Source: JAABVY01 sp964627935
Lineage (GTDB): Bacteria; Zixibacteria; MSB-5A5; JAABVY01
Direction: 5' to 3'
Assembly (NCBI GenBank): GCA_964627935.1
Contig: CAZVLB010000012.1
Coordinates: 62,001-126,000, forward strand
Length of the DNA stretch: 64,000 nt
The notes under the pieces are model-generated. The model was given only the letters and a program-made list of their open reading frames with translations, was not told the origin of the DNA and searched no databases. This document shows positions 49,947 to 58,641 of this stretch, one piece after another. The stretch's first letter is position 1. Every line of letters starts with the position of its first letter. A program made the translations under genes and the position numbers.

Positions 49947-51013
49947 AAAATGAAATTGGCTGCAAAAAGCGGCTTGGATTTCTGGACAGGTATCTTACTC
50001 TGTGGATATTTCTGGGCATGGGACTGGGGGTATTCATCGGATATGTTTTCCCCGGAATAGCCGGATTCTGGGATAATTTTTCGGTTGGCACAACCAACAT
50101 TCCTATCGCCATTGGCCTGATCCTGATGATGTATCCTCCGCTGGCCAAGGTGCGTTATGAAAAACTGGGCAAGGTTTTTCGCAACCTGAAAATCCTGGTC
50201 CTGAGCCTGGTGCAGAACTGGCTGATCGGCCCGGTCCTGATGTTTGCCCTGGCGATTTTATTCCTGCCGGATCATCCGGAATATATGGTCGGGCTGATCA
50301 TGATCGGCCTGGCGCGCTGTATTGCCATGGTAATAGTCTGGAACGATCTGGCCGAGGGAGATCCGGAATACGCTGCGGGACTGGTAGCATTCAATTCGGT
50401 CTTCCAGGTGCTATTCTATTCTGTATTTGCATGGATTTTTGTGACAAAACTGCCTCCCCTTTTCGGGCTATCGGGCGCGGTTGTCAATATTACCATCGGT
50501 GAAATTGCACAAAGCGTTTTTATCTACCTTGGCATACCGTTTATCGCCGGAATAATCACCAGGCTGACATTAATCAGGATCAAGGGCAAAGAATGGTACC
50601 AAAGTGAGTTTATCCCCCGCATCAGCCCGATAACCCTGATAGCATTGTTGTTCACGATATTCGTGATGTTTTCATTCAAGGGGGAATATATTGTAGGGAT
50701 TCCGCTCGATGTTGTGCGGATCGCTATCCCGCTTCTTATATATTTCGTCTTCATGTTCCTGATCAGCTTTTTCCTCAGCAAGCGTGCCGGTGCGGATTAC
50801 AGCAAATCGGTCACCCTCAGCTTCACCGCGGCATCGAATAATTTCGAACTGGCGATTGCGGTGGCGGTGGGAGTGTTTGGAATCGATTCAGGCGTGGCCT
50901 TAGCAGCGGTAATCGGGCCATTGGTAGAGGTCCCGGTCCTGATCGGGCTTGTCAATGTGGCCCTGTTTTTCAAGCGGCGCTTTTTCAAGGCTGAAATGCA
51001 GGCAGCGCAATGA
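49943..51013 (+). CDS. acr3: ACR3 family arsenite efflux permease
   Basis: The 356-residue protein has ten membrane segments. The ACR3 hallmark Cys is in the fourth segment (GLIMIGLARCIAMVIVWN), the essential Glu in the ninth region (AVIGPLVEVPVLIGLV), and SFTAASNNFELAIAVA is conserved. It expels As(III) using the proton motive force, without an ATPase. It is the last gene of the island; a hairpin 20 bp downstream lacks a T tract. Confidence 0.95.
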   Translation: MKNEIGCKKRLGFLDRYLTLWIFLGMGLGVFIGYVFPGIAGFWDNFSVGTTNIPIAIGLILMMYPPLAKVRYEKLGKVFRNLKILVLSLVQNWLIGPVLMFALAILFLPDHPEYMVGLIMIGLARCIAMVIVWNDLAEGDPEYAAGLVAFNSVFQVLFYSVFAWIFVTKLPPLFGLSGAVVNITIGEIAQSVFIYLGIPFIAGIITRLTLIRIKGKEWYQSEFIPRISPITLIALLFTIFVMFSFKGEYIVGIPLDVVRIAIPLLIYFVFMFLISFFLSKRAGADYSKSVTLSFTAASNNFELAIAVAVGVFGIDSGVALAAVIGPLVEVPVLIGLVNVALFFKRRFFKAEMQAAQ

Positions 51014-51033
51014 AGTTATTATTGAGTGGCAGG

Positions 51034-51052
51034 CTCAGGCTTTGAGCCTGAG
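51034..51052. repeat. Hairpin downstream of acr3
   Basis: Perfect 8-bp stem CTCAGGCT / AGCCTGAG with a 3-base loop. No T run follows, so it is more like a repeat or stabilising hairpin than an intrinsic terminator. Confidence 0.5.
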
Positions 51053-51137
51053 GAGCTGTTATAATTAAGAATTGAATTCGCCGCTTTCGGCAGTTCGTTA
51101 ACTCAGTGGTGAACCGCCGATATGAGCAGTGCCCTAA

Positions 51138-51184
51138 TGTGTCAGGTCTCAGCTCCGATTAATCGGAGCCAAAACCATGACACA
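51138..51184. repeat. Nested palindromic repeat, copy 2
   Basis: Outer arms TGTGTCA / TGACACA flank the perfect 18-bp palindrome GCTCCGATTAATCGGAGC. It shares block order and sequence (ATCGGAGCC-A-ACCATGACAC) with the copy at 23101-23143, 28 kb away. Confidence 0.7.
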
Positions 51185-51269
51185 ACCACTTTAGTTTTTT
51201 ACAAGACCTGCAGTTGCCTGGATATATCCCGATTCGTCATGAGCCGGTCGTATATCAGATTAATGCCTT

Positions 51270-52691
51270 TTACTCTATCTTCAAAAAACCGCAGAAGAAA
51301 TTGTCCGGATCGTATTTGGCCTTGATTTTCCTCATGCGTTTATAATTCTCGCCATAGGCTCGTTCGATCAGGTTCTGGCCCTCTTCACCGAATCCGGGAA
51401 AGTTCAAATAAGCCCCGGCATCATCGTTTTTGATCATATCGTCATAAACATCACGGGCCCATTTGATGTTGGCATCATCATCTGCAGGATCATCCCAGTT
51501 TGATTCAATCCCTACCAGGTACCGGGCATTACGCCTGACAAAGGCTGTCTGCGACGGATCGACTCGGTTTAGCGCTCCACCGATACTCCAGATATCGAGC
51601 GAAGTTAAGGGCGAGGGACGATTGCGCGCATGTTCGATCAGGCGCTCGATAGTGTCATCATCGAGTTGATTGAGATAGGTCGATTTCCAGTAGTAATGAC
51701 GACCATCGGGATAATCTGGATCAAGAACCTTTTGCATATCCGCAAACCGTACCGGCTCGCTCAGGTCGGCGATCGGTTCACCCAATTCACGAAACGGGGC
51801 GATTACCTTCTCGCCATCTTCCAGTGAGCCATGATAACATCCCAGAAAAATAAAAACAGGTTCACCCTGATATTCTTCTGGAATAAACTCCTCCTCGGGC
51901 CCACTCCAGAAAACTGATATAAGGCCCATCTCTTCGGGAGCATCTGCAATAGAATCGCGAACCAGCTCAAGACCCTTTTTGGACATCGAAAGCGGATATA
52001 TGCTGAACAACATCCAGACTTTGGGGCTGACCGGATGAAGCCTGAATTCTAATGATGTGACCGCTCCGAAGTTTCCTCCACCGCCGCGCAGGGCCCAGAA
52101 CAGATCGGAATTTTCATCCTCGGAGGCACGCACCAGCTTGCCATCGGCAGTTACAACATCAAAGGATGTAACATTGTCCAGCGAAAGGCCATGCTTGCGG
52201 GTCAGCCATCCCAAACCGCCATGCAGGGTCAATCCTGTTACGCCGGTTGCTGATACTACTCCCAGAGGTGCCGCCAGATCATACTTTTCTGTAGCCTGGT
52301 CGACATCGGCCAGCCTGGCCCCGGCCTGGACCCTGGCGATACGGGCTTCCGGATCGACATCGACTTTATTCATCTTCGACATATCGATCACCAGGCCGTT
52401 TTCGCATAATGCCTGCCCGGCCACATGGTGGCCCCCGCTTCGCAAACTGACCAGCAGATTATGTTTTTTGGCAAACCGAACAGCCCTGACGACATCATCG
52501 GTGTCGGCACACCTGGCGATCAACGCCGGCCTGCGGTCGATCATGCCGTTCCAGATCGCGCGGGTTTCATTGTATTGTGTATGTTCGCTGTTGAGGAGTT
52601 CGCCCTTGAGTTCGGATGCGAACTGGTCGATCTCATTTTGATCGAGCGAATAATTCTCCCCCCGAATTGTTTTGACATTAAGCTTATTCAT
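51270..52691 (-). CDS. FAD-linked oxidoreductase, berberine-bridge-enzyme-like
   Basis: The 473-residue protein has a PCMH-type FAD domain (about 40-215) with LRSGGHHVAGQAL, whose His is the expected covalent flavin attachment site. GVTGLTLHGGLGWLTRKHGL and a C-terminal BBE motif (YGENYKRMRKIKAKYDPDNFF) complete the match. The second attachment Cys of bicovalent enzymes is absent (LGVVSATGVTG), so one covalent bond is likely. Substrates in the family are sugars, alcohols or alkaloid-like compounds; none is indicated here. GAAAGGAG precedes the ATG. It is flanked by repeats and by the tRNA, and may be a later insertion. Confidence 0.9.
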   Translation of the reverse strand: MNKLNVKTIRGENYSLDQNEIDQFASELKGELLNSEHTQYNETRAIWNGMIDRRPALIARCADTDDVVRAVRFAKKHNLLVSLRSGGHHVAGQALCENGLVIDMSKMNKVDVDPEARIARVQAGARLADVDQATEKYDLAAPLGVVSATGVTGLTLHGGLGWLTRKHGLSLDNVTSFDVVTADGKLVRASEDENSDLFWALRGGGGNFGAVTSLEFRLHPVSPKVWMLFSIYPLSMSKKGLELVRDSIADAPEEMGLISVFWSGPEEEFIPEEYQGEPVFIFLGCYHGSLEDGEKVIAPFRELGEPIADLSEPVRFADMQKVLDPDYPDGRHYYWKSTYLNQLDDDTIERLIEHARNRPSPLTSLDIWSIGGALNRVDPSQTAFVRRNARYLVGIESNWDDPADDDANIKWARDVYDDMIKNDDAGAYLNFPGFGEEGQNLIERAYGENYKRMRKIKAKYDPDNFFCGFLKIE

Positions 52692-52849
52692 TTTTTGCTC
52701 CTTTCCCCTATCCTTAAATTTTATCCAATGGCCTTACAATACAAAAAATATCCGGTTTTGTTACATATTTTTTAAAAAATTTGGGTGTTTATGCTAAGTC
52801 TATGGCAGACAACATGAAAGAATTATAAATATTCGAAGCGGGTTGCAAT

Positions 52850-52888
52850 AAAAAAGCTCCCATGAGCTTGAGGGCTGCTCGCGGGAGC
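52850..52888 (-). terminator. Terminator of tRNA-Ala
   Basis: On the minus strand GCTCCC ... GGGAGC with internal secondary pairing, then six T. It begins 14 bp after the tRNA 3' end. Confidence 0.75.
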
Positions 52889-52901
52889 GATAAATTTTTT
52901 A

Positions 52902-52974
52902 TGGAGCCGAGGGGAGTCGAACCCCTGACCTCTTGACTGCCAGTCAAGCGTTCTCCCAACTGAACTACGGCCCC
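52902..52974 (-). tRNA. tRNA-Ala(GGC)
   Basis: The 73-nt cloverleaf has acceptor GGGGCCG pairing with CGGCTCC, including the G3-U70 wobble that identifies alanine tRNA. The anticodon arm is CTTGA-CTGGCAG-TCAAG with anticodon GGC. The T arm is AGGGG-TTCGACT-CCCCT, and the discriminator is A. The 3' CCA is not encoded and must be added. It has its own promoter and terminator. Confidence 0.95.
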
Positions 52975-52986
52975 AAGGGTCTTTCC

Positions 52987-53014
52987 AATATATTTCCTTT
53001 CAGTGGCCTGTCAA
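52987..53014 (-). promoter_or_regulatory. Promoter of tRNA-Ala
   Basis: On the minus strand consensus TTGACA, 16 bp, TATATT. Predicted transcription start is about 6 bases before the mature tRNA 5' end. Confidence 0.75.
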
Positions 53015-53126
53015 GCCATTTGTAGCCATTTTTATTGATTAAAGCATCGAATTTGCTTGCAAACTTTGGGTTGCCTTATGTGTAAAAACAGTTAAATTCC
53101 AGAGACTAATGCCGATGAGGAGAGAT

Positions 53127-54116
53127 ATGACCATGAAAATGCTCGCTGCAATTCTGTTCACATTTTCGATTATTTGCGGAACCGCCCCGGCTTCTGATGA
53201 ACCCGTTGTGGGGGAAAAGGTTTTTGACAATGCCAGTTATCCGCAAAGGGTGGGTAATAGCGGATTGATTTCATTTTACCAGTATGAACGGATCGATAAT
53301 AAGACGTTCAATCAGCTGGTAATTGGGGATCCTGAGACAGGCGAAGTCGAGCCATTCGACCTCGAACTCGATGATCCCCTGCCTCCCGGGCAATTGGCCT
53401 GGTCGAATGATGGAGAACATCTGGTGGTTGTCCGCGATGACCTGACAATCTGTGATCTTTACAAGTACACGCGCAAAAAGCCATTTGAGATTGAGCGTCT
53501 GACCGACCTCAGGCCCTATGTTGTCGATTATGATTCCATATTCAAGGAGCAGTTCAAGATCGAGGATGAGATGCTGATGAATGCCTCTCTTCTGGAATGG
53601 TCACCGGGCGATACGATGATTGCTTTCAATATGCTCAGGGTAACCGACGCGGCGGTGTGGGTTTTGAATATAAACAGCGGCGAGGTTCGCCAGGTCACCG
53701 AATCGAAATTCGGCGCCGGGCCCTCATGGACACCGGATGGCAAGCATCTCTATATTTCAGGCAAAAGTCAGCCCCAGGGCAAATTCACCGAAAATATTTT
53801 CAGGCTCGACCTTGATGATTATTCTGTTGAGCCGGTTTTAACCGATCAGGCCACAGAACGTCTGCCCGAGGTTTCGCCGGATGGCAAGTATCTGGTATAT
53901 ATCAGGTTCAGCACCGGAGAAGCGCAGGGAATCTATGTTTATGATATCGAGAATGATCGTACGGCGCGGTTGATCGATCAGAAAGATAAATTCGGCGGAG
54001 CATCATACCCGACCTGGAGCCATGACGGCAAATATGTATATTATCAGATCATCGTTCCTGGCGAGATGTTTCCGGCAATTTACCGCATCGAATTCGATCC
54101 ATCAATTTTTGAATAG
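53127..54116 (+). CDS. Periplasmic TolB-like beta-propeller (PD40 repeat) protein
   Basis: The 329-residue protein has a signal peptide (MTMKMLAAILFTFSIICG, cleaved near APASD) and six-bladed-propeller repeats of the PD40 type: LAWSNDGEHLVVVRDD, PSWTPDGKHLYISG, PEVSPDGKYLVYIRF and PTWSHDGKYVYYQI. It has no hydrolase domain, unlike the S9 peptidase at 5.3 kb, which shares this propeller type. AGGAG (53118-53122) allows either of two ATGs 6 bp apart. The role is probably protein binding; no Tol/Pal genes are near. Confidence 0.82.
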   Translation: MTMKMLAAILFTFSIICGTAPASDEPVVGEKVFDNASYPQRVGNSGLISFYQYERIDNKTFNQLVIGDPETGEVEPFDLELDDPLPPGQLAWSNDGEHLVVVRDDLTICDLYKYTRKKPFEIERLTDLRPYVVDYDSIFKEQFKIEDEMLMNASLLEWSPGDTMIAFNMLRVTDAAVWVLNINSGEVRQVTESKFGAGPSWTPDGKHLYISGKSQPQGKFTENIFRLDLDDYSVEPVLTDQATERLPEVSPDGKYLVYIRFSTGEAQGIYVYDIENDRTARLIDQKDKFGGASYPTWSHDGKYVYYQIIVPGEMFPAIYRIEFDPSIFE

Positions 54117-54139
54117 ATTAAACATGTTTTAAGATTCAG

Positions 54140-54167
54140 GCCGGGTTAATACAGCCCGGCTATTTTA
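54140..54167 (+). terminator. Probable terminator after the PD40 protein gene
   Basis: GCCGGG / CCCGGC stem of 6 pairs, then TATTTTATT. Short stem, moderate confidence. Confidence 0.55.
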
Positions 54168-54229
54168 TTGGCTGCGGGGAATTCAACTAATCGCTTGCCA
54201 AACAGGCTATATGCCCTTTATTTAATCTC

Positions 54230-55933
54230 ATGATCACACAGCTCAATATCAGTAATTTTGCTATTGTATCCAACCTGGATGTCGAGATTTACCCCGGGCT
54301 CAATATTCTTTCCGGTGAAACCGGTGCCGGAAAATCGATCATAATCGGGGCTTTGAATCTGCTCCTGGGTGAACGGGCACAGACCGAGATGATCAGAAGC
54401 GGCGAGGATATGGCTGTTGTCGAGGGCCATTTCTCATTAAACAAACAGATTATAAGCATGCTGAAAGAGCTGGGAATTGATGCCGGCAATAGGTCACTCG
54501 AAATCCGCCGCGAGGTTAAATTGAATTCGGCTTCGAGATGTTTTGTAAACGGCCAGATGGTCAATGTTGCCGATCTGAAAAGGCTCGGGACATTGCTGGT
54601 GGATCTTGTGGGCCAGCATCATCAACAGCTCCTGCTGGATTACTCAAATCACATTGTCTTTCTCGATCAATTCGCCAATCACGGCAACATACTCGAGAAA
54701 TATCACAACCTGTTTGAAAACTACCAGTCAGCCAAACAATCCCTGAAAGAACTGCGTGACAAGATCAATCGTGACCAGGAACGTATTGAACTTTACCGCT
54801 TTCAGTTGCATGAGATAGACAGGGCCAGGCTTTCTCATGAAGAGGAGCAGGGACTCAATCGTGAACGGCAGATACTTGAAAATGCCGAGACATTGAAAGG
54901 AACTTATCATCAGGTCTCAGAGGAACTGTACAGTCGTGATGGCTCGGTTACCGAGATTGTCAATCAGGCCATATCAAGGCTTGAGGCCCTGTTGAAATAT
55001 GATGACAGCCTCAAGGACACTATAGACTCGATCCGCAGTGGCATGTATTCGCTTCAGGAGGCAGGACGACACCTCGAGAGCCGTTCAAGTGAAATCGAGC
55101 ATGATCCCGGCCGTTTGCAGGAGATACAGGACAGGCTCGACATCTATTACGATCTCAAGAAAAAGTACGGCGGATCGCTTGAAAGGCTGTTTGCTTATCG
55201 GCAGGAGATCAGTGAATTCATTACATCATACAGCGACAGTTCAGATAATCTTGGTGAACTCGGACAAAAAGTTGATGACATGCTTTCTGAACTGATTGCC
55301 CTGGCGGAAAAGTTATCGGACAATCGTCATAAATCTGCCAAAAAGCTGTCTCGTGAAATTGAGAAGGTCCTGAAAAGCCTGCTGATGGACAAGGTTCGCT
55401 TTGATGTCAGTATTACGCCCGCAAAATCTTCTCGGGGTGAATACGAAAAGGATGGCGAACGATATATGCTTGGCCAAGATGGTTTCGATGTTGTTGAATT
55501 TTTGTTCTCCCCTAATCCGGGCGAGGAACTGAAAGCACTTTCAAAGATAGCGTCCGGCGGTGAACTTTCGCGCGTTCTTCTTGCGATCAAGTCGATAGTG
55601 TCCGGCAAATACCATGACGGCTGTTTGATCTTTGATGAAATCGATTCGGGTATCGGTGGCAAAACCGCTTCGGCAGTGGGTAAAAAGCTGGAGGACCTGG
55701 CCCGTGATCATCAGGTGCTGGTCATAACTCATCTGCAACAGATAGCTGCCCGCGGACAAAATCATTTCCTTGTCTTCAAGGAAGAATCCAATGGACGTAT
55801 GATAACCAGAATCCGCAAGCTGACACTCAAGCAGCGCAAAGAGGAGATCGGCCGCATGATTTCGGGAGACAGGATTACCAGCCTGTCGCTCAAGCAGGCC
55901 GAGGAAATGCTTAAAAAGAGCGCTACCGAATAG
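54230..55933 (+). CDS. recN: DNA repair protein RecN
   Basis: This 567-residue SMC-like ATPase acts in double-strand break repair. It has Walker A SGETGAGKS near residue 35, the RecN motif LVDLVGQHHQQLLLD, a coiled-coil middle (about 160-380), signature LSRVLLAIKS and Walker B LIFDEIDSGIGGKTA, with the RecN-typical VITHLQQIAARG. Possible promoter boxes (TTGCCA 54195-54200, TTATTT 54218-54223) would start the transcript almost at the ATG, and no ribosome site is seen. The message may therefore be nearly leaderless. It converges with the OmpA-like gene 14 bp away. Confidence 0.95.
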   Translation: MITQLNISNFAIVSNLDVEIYPGLNILSGETGAGKSIIIGALNLLLGERAQTEMIRSGEDMAVVEGHFSLNKQIISMLKELGIDAGNRSLEIRREVKLNSASRCFVNGQMVNVADLKRLGTLLVDLVGQHHQQLLLDYSNHIVFLDQFANHGNILEKYHNLFENYQSAKQSLKELRDKINRDQERIELYRFQLHEIDRARLSHEEEQGLNRERQILENAETLKGTYHQVSEELYSRDGSVTEIVNQAISRLEALLKYDDSLKDTIDSIRSGMYSLQEAGRHLESRSSEIEHDPGRLQEIQDRLDIYYDLKKKYGGSLERLFAYRQEISEFITSYSDSSDNLGELGQKVDDMLSELIALAEKLSDNRHKSAKKLSREIEKVLKSLLMDKVRFDVSITPAKSSRGEYEKDGERYMLGQDGFDVVEFLFSPNPGEELKALSKIASGGELSRVLLAIKSIVSGKYHDGCLIFDEIDSGIGGKTASAVGKKLEDLARDHQVLVITHLQQIAARGQNHFLVFKEESNGRMITRIRKLTLKQRKEEIGRMISGDRITSLSLKQAEEMLKKSATE

Positions 55934-55947
55934 CCCCTTTAGTTCCT

Positions 55948-57321
55948 CTAAAAGATAAATTCAATTTCAATTCGATGATTTTTGGCCCGGCCCTCGGGGG
56001 TTGTATTTGTGGCGATGAAATTAACCGCTCCCATTCCGACCGCCTCGATTCTTTCACCTGAGATTCGACGTGATACCAGGTAGCTCTTGATCTTGTCGGC
56101 TTCTCTTTGCGATTCTATCAAAGCCTGCTGGTCACTGACGCTGTTGTCATAGTAGCCCTTGACCACGGCCTTGACATCAGGAAAATCACGCATGGCGGCT
56201 GAGATGCTGTCAAGTGTGCTGACCGAGCGGAAATCGATACCGCGTCCGGATTCAGAGAACTGCACCTGCAGGACACGTTTCTGGAAGATCGAATCGAGAA
56301 TCGCGCAGCCATCCTCATCGACAGGATACCCTTCGGGCGTACCGGGACAGGCATCGATGCTATCCGGTATGGCATCATTATCGGCATCCGGCGGACATCC
56401 GGTTGAATCCATGGTAATTTCGGCAAATTGATGCGGACAACGGTCACGGTAATCAGGCACGCCGTCATTATCGGAATCGATCGGACATCCGTACTCATCG
56501 ACCATACCCCTGGCCTCCGGCGGAGTATCCGGACAGAGATCGACTGCATTGAGAACGCCGTCCAGGTCACTGTCAATGGCGGCTTGTTCATCTTCATCGA
56601 GCTCCTCGATATCGGCTTCATCGTAGGAGATACTGATGGTTCCTTTTTCGAGCGGGAAATAGACTGAGAAACCGATTTTTATATCACCGTATCCACGCGA
56701 TCGGCGATCTTCGACTGACTGCGCGAAATCGGCGCCCATACCGGTCAGGTAATTAAACTGGGCATCAAGTGATAGCGACATATTTTCACGGAAGAACCAT
56801 TCGTAGCCCGCCCCGCCGGATATGAAGAACTCGCTGGCACTGTATTCGACAAGGTTTCCGCCCGGTTCGGGGACCATGAGGACCTGTTCTGTAAAGACAT
56901 CGTTGATGGACCAGATCGAAATTCCCATTCCGGCCGTGAAATAGGGGACAAATTCCGAATTGCCTATCAATGAATATTTCAATTTTGCTTTTATACTGGT
57001 ATTGTTCCAGTAGCGGTCGGCGTTCTCCTTGCCAATTTTAATCGTGCTTGCTGACACATTGGAATCGTTATAAACACGACTGTACTCAAATTCCCCAAAG
57101 ATGGTCATTTCATCATTTAAGCCGTACCCTGCGGCAATCGAGTAGGCCGGAGATATGACCCATGGCTGCCAATATGGATTCAGTGCCGGCTGACGGGCTC
57201 CGGCATTGACGGTCAGCACCAGTTTCTTCTCCATACTCACCTCTGCCATGAGAACATGAGCGGAAAGAAGTAGAATAGATGAAACCAACACTGGAATAAA
57301 TATTTTGCTTTGCTTAATCAT
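55948..57321 (-). CDS. OmpA-family protein with thrombospondin type 3 repeats
   Basis: The 457-residue protein has a signal peptide of about 26 residues and an N-terminal eight-strand-like barrel (about 30-215). Three calcium-binding TSP3 repeats at about 235-325 follow (DSDLDGVLNAVDLCPDTP, DSDNDGVPDYRDRCP, DADNDAIPDSIDACPGTP). The C-terminal OmpA domain carries the peptidoglycan-binding pattern, ending TTPEGRAKNHRIEIEFIF. It tethers the outer membrane to peptidoglycan. It lies 66 bp downstream of the SpoIID-like gene in the same orientation, next to other cell-wall genes. Confidence 0.93.
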   Translation of the reverse strand: MIKQSKIFIPVLVSSILLLSAHVLMAEVSMEKKLVLTVNAGARQPALNPYWQPWVISPAYSIAAGYGLNDEMTIFGEFEYSRVYNDSNVSASTIKIGKENADRYWNNTSIKAKLKYSLIGNSEFVPYFTAGMGISIWSINDVFTEQVLMVPEPGGNLVEYSASEFFISGGAGYEWFFRENMSLSLDAQFNYLTGMGADFAQSVEDRRSRGYGDIKIGFSVYFPLEKGTISISYDEADIEELDEDEQAAIDSDLDGVLNAVDLCPDTPPEARGMVDEYGCPIDSDNDGVPDYRDRCPHQFAEITMDSTGCPPDADNDAIPDSIDACPGTPEGYPVDEDGCAILDSIFQKRVLQVQFSESGRGIDFRSVSTLDSISAAMRDFPDVKAVVKGYYDNSVSDQQALIESQREADKIKSYLVSRRISGERIEAVGMGAVNFIATNTTPEGRAKNHRIEIEFIF

Positions 57322-57387
57322 AGCTTATTGAAAATGAGATGTTTTTCTGTTCTTGGCAAGCATTTTCATAAAATTATCCGTTCCGGT

Positions 57388-58641
57388 TTAATAGGCTCCC
57401 GTAATTTCCACACCAGAATAATATCTGCCCAGGATTTGGCGATAACCCTGCCCGGCCCGGGCCCGTCCGATAGCTCCGGTCTGGCACATACCGACACCAT
57501 GACCATAGCCCCTGCCTTCGGCAGAAAATTCTACGATTTTGCCATGATGATCGCGCCAGACCAGGATTTCGAAATTCGATGATGGCAATATTGCGGTTGG
57601 CCTGCTGGGCCGCCTGAAAGCCCAGCGAATTTGATCCTTAAAAAGCAGAATCTCACCATGATTTGTTTCCACTGCAAGATGTGAAATTCGCCCGGATGGA
57701 AACCGTTCTTTTACCATGATATCGTTAATTTCGAGCTCATCATATTCAACACCCCTTTTATCGATCAGGTATTCGAGCAGATAATCCTCGAGCACCTGAG
57801 GTTCCCATTTCATCTCCCATGTATAAAACTTCGACCATTTGCAGTAATCGGAATCATCAACTGATTTCAGGTAGCCGTTAATATGCTCATTCCAGACATT
57901 TTCGACATCCTCGGTCTTCCCGCCGCAGGTGGAATGATAGTAGGCGGTGACAGGTTTGCCCTGGTATGTCAGCACCTCCCCCCGTGTTTCCTCAATAGCC
58001 TTATTGGCCAGGTCGTATTCTCCACGGATACCGATATAGACCTGATCCATAATGCTGTTAACGAGGTCGTAAGCTTTATCGGAATTATTTTTGATACGCG
58101 AATAGGCATAGGTGCGGGCGGCAACAGACTGGGCTTTGAGCGCCTCAAATGCATCATCTTTGAGCCTGCCGATTTCGGGCGGAAGAACACCCTTGAGGTA
58201 GCTTTCCAGATTGAGCACATTTATGACCATCAGCATTCCGCTATCTGCGTTGATCTCCAGTATGCCGCGGAACGGGCTGCCGTTGATCATTATATGGCTC
58301 TGCGGTTTTCTGGGCGATACGAATATCTTGAAGATTGCCGTATCCAATACAAAGACCGAGTTTTCATCAGCCAGAGTAATTCCGTTTTTTGCATATATGG
58401 CCCTCAATGGCGCGACAGAATAGTAACCCTTGGCTGTGCTGTCGGCCAGGATACAATTTAACTGATAGGTGCCCTGGCAGTCGATTTCCAGCTTATCGGT
58501 ATTCAGGATATTGACACGGATGTGCGGGTAGGCCAATGACTCCCGGCCCATCTGACGGTCAATATAAGACATACGCGAACATCCGCCGCAAATCAAAGCA
58601 GCGATCAATATCAGTATCAATGTTAAAATCGTATTTTTCAT
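57388..58641 (-). CDS. SpoIID/LytB-domain lipoprotein
   Basis: The 417-residue protein has lipobox LICGGC (about Cys21). The SpoIID domain (about 140-400) includes ESYLKGVLPPEIG with its catalytic Glu, ALKAQSVAARTYAYS, YHSTCGGKTEDVENVW and GYGHGVGMCQTGA. SpoIID enzymes are lytic transglycosylases acting on peptidoglycan stripped of stem peptides. In a non-sporulating Gram-negative setting this points to wall turnover. The start overlaps the anmK stop (ATGA). anmK and nagZ upstream process the anhydro-muropeptides such an enzyme releases. Confidence 0.9.
   Translation of the reverse strand: MKNTILTLILILIAALICGGCSRMSYIDRQMGRESLAYPHIRVNILNTDKLEIDCQGTYQLNCILADSTAKGYYSVAPLRAIYAKNGITLADENSVFVLDTAIFKIFVSPRKPQSHIMINGSPFRGILEINADSGMLMVINVLNLESYLKGVLPPEIGRLKDDAFEALKAQSVAARTYAYSRIKNNSDKAYDLVNSIMDQVYIGIRGEYDLANKAIEETRGEVLTYQGKPVTAYYHSTCGGKTEDVENVWNEHINGYLKSVDDSDYCKWSKFYTWEMKWEPQVLEDYLLEYLIDKRGVEYDELEINDIMVKERFPSGRISHLAVETNHGEILLFKDQIRWAFRRPSRPTAILPSSNFEILVWRDHHGKIVEFSAEGRGYGHGVGMCQTGAIGRARAGQGYRQILGRYYSGVEITGAY

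Noticed and set aside
51034..51052. Intrinsic terminator of acr3
   Set aside because: The hairpin is good but is followed by GAGCTG instead of a T tract, so it is listed as a repeat.
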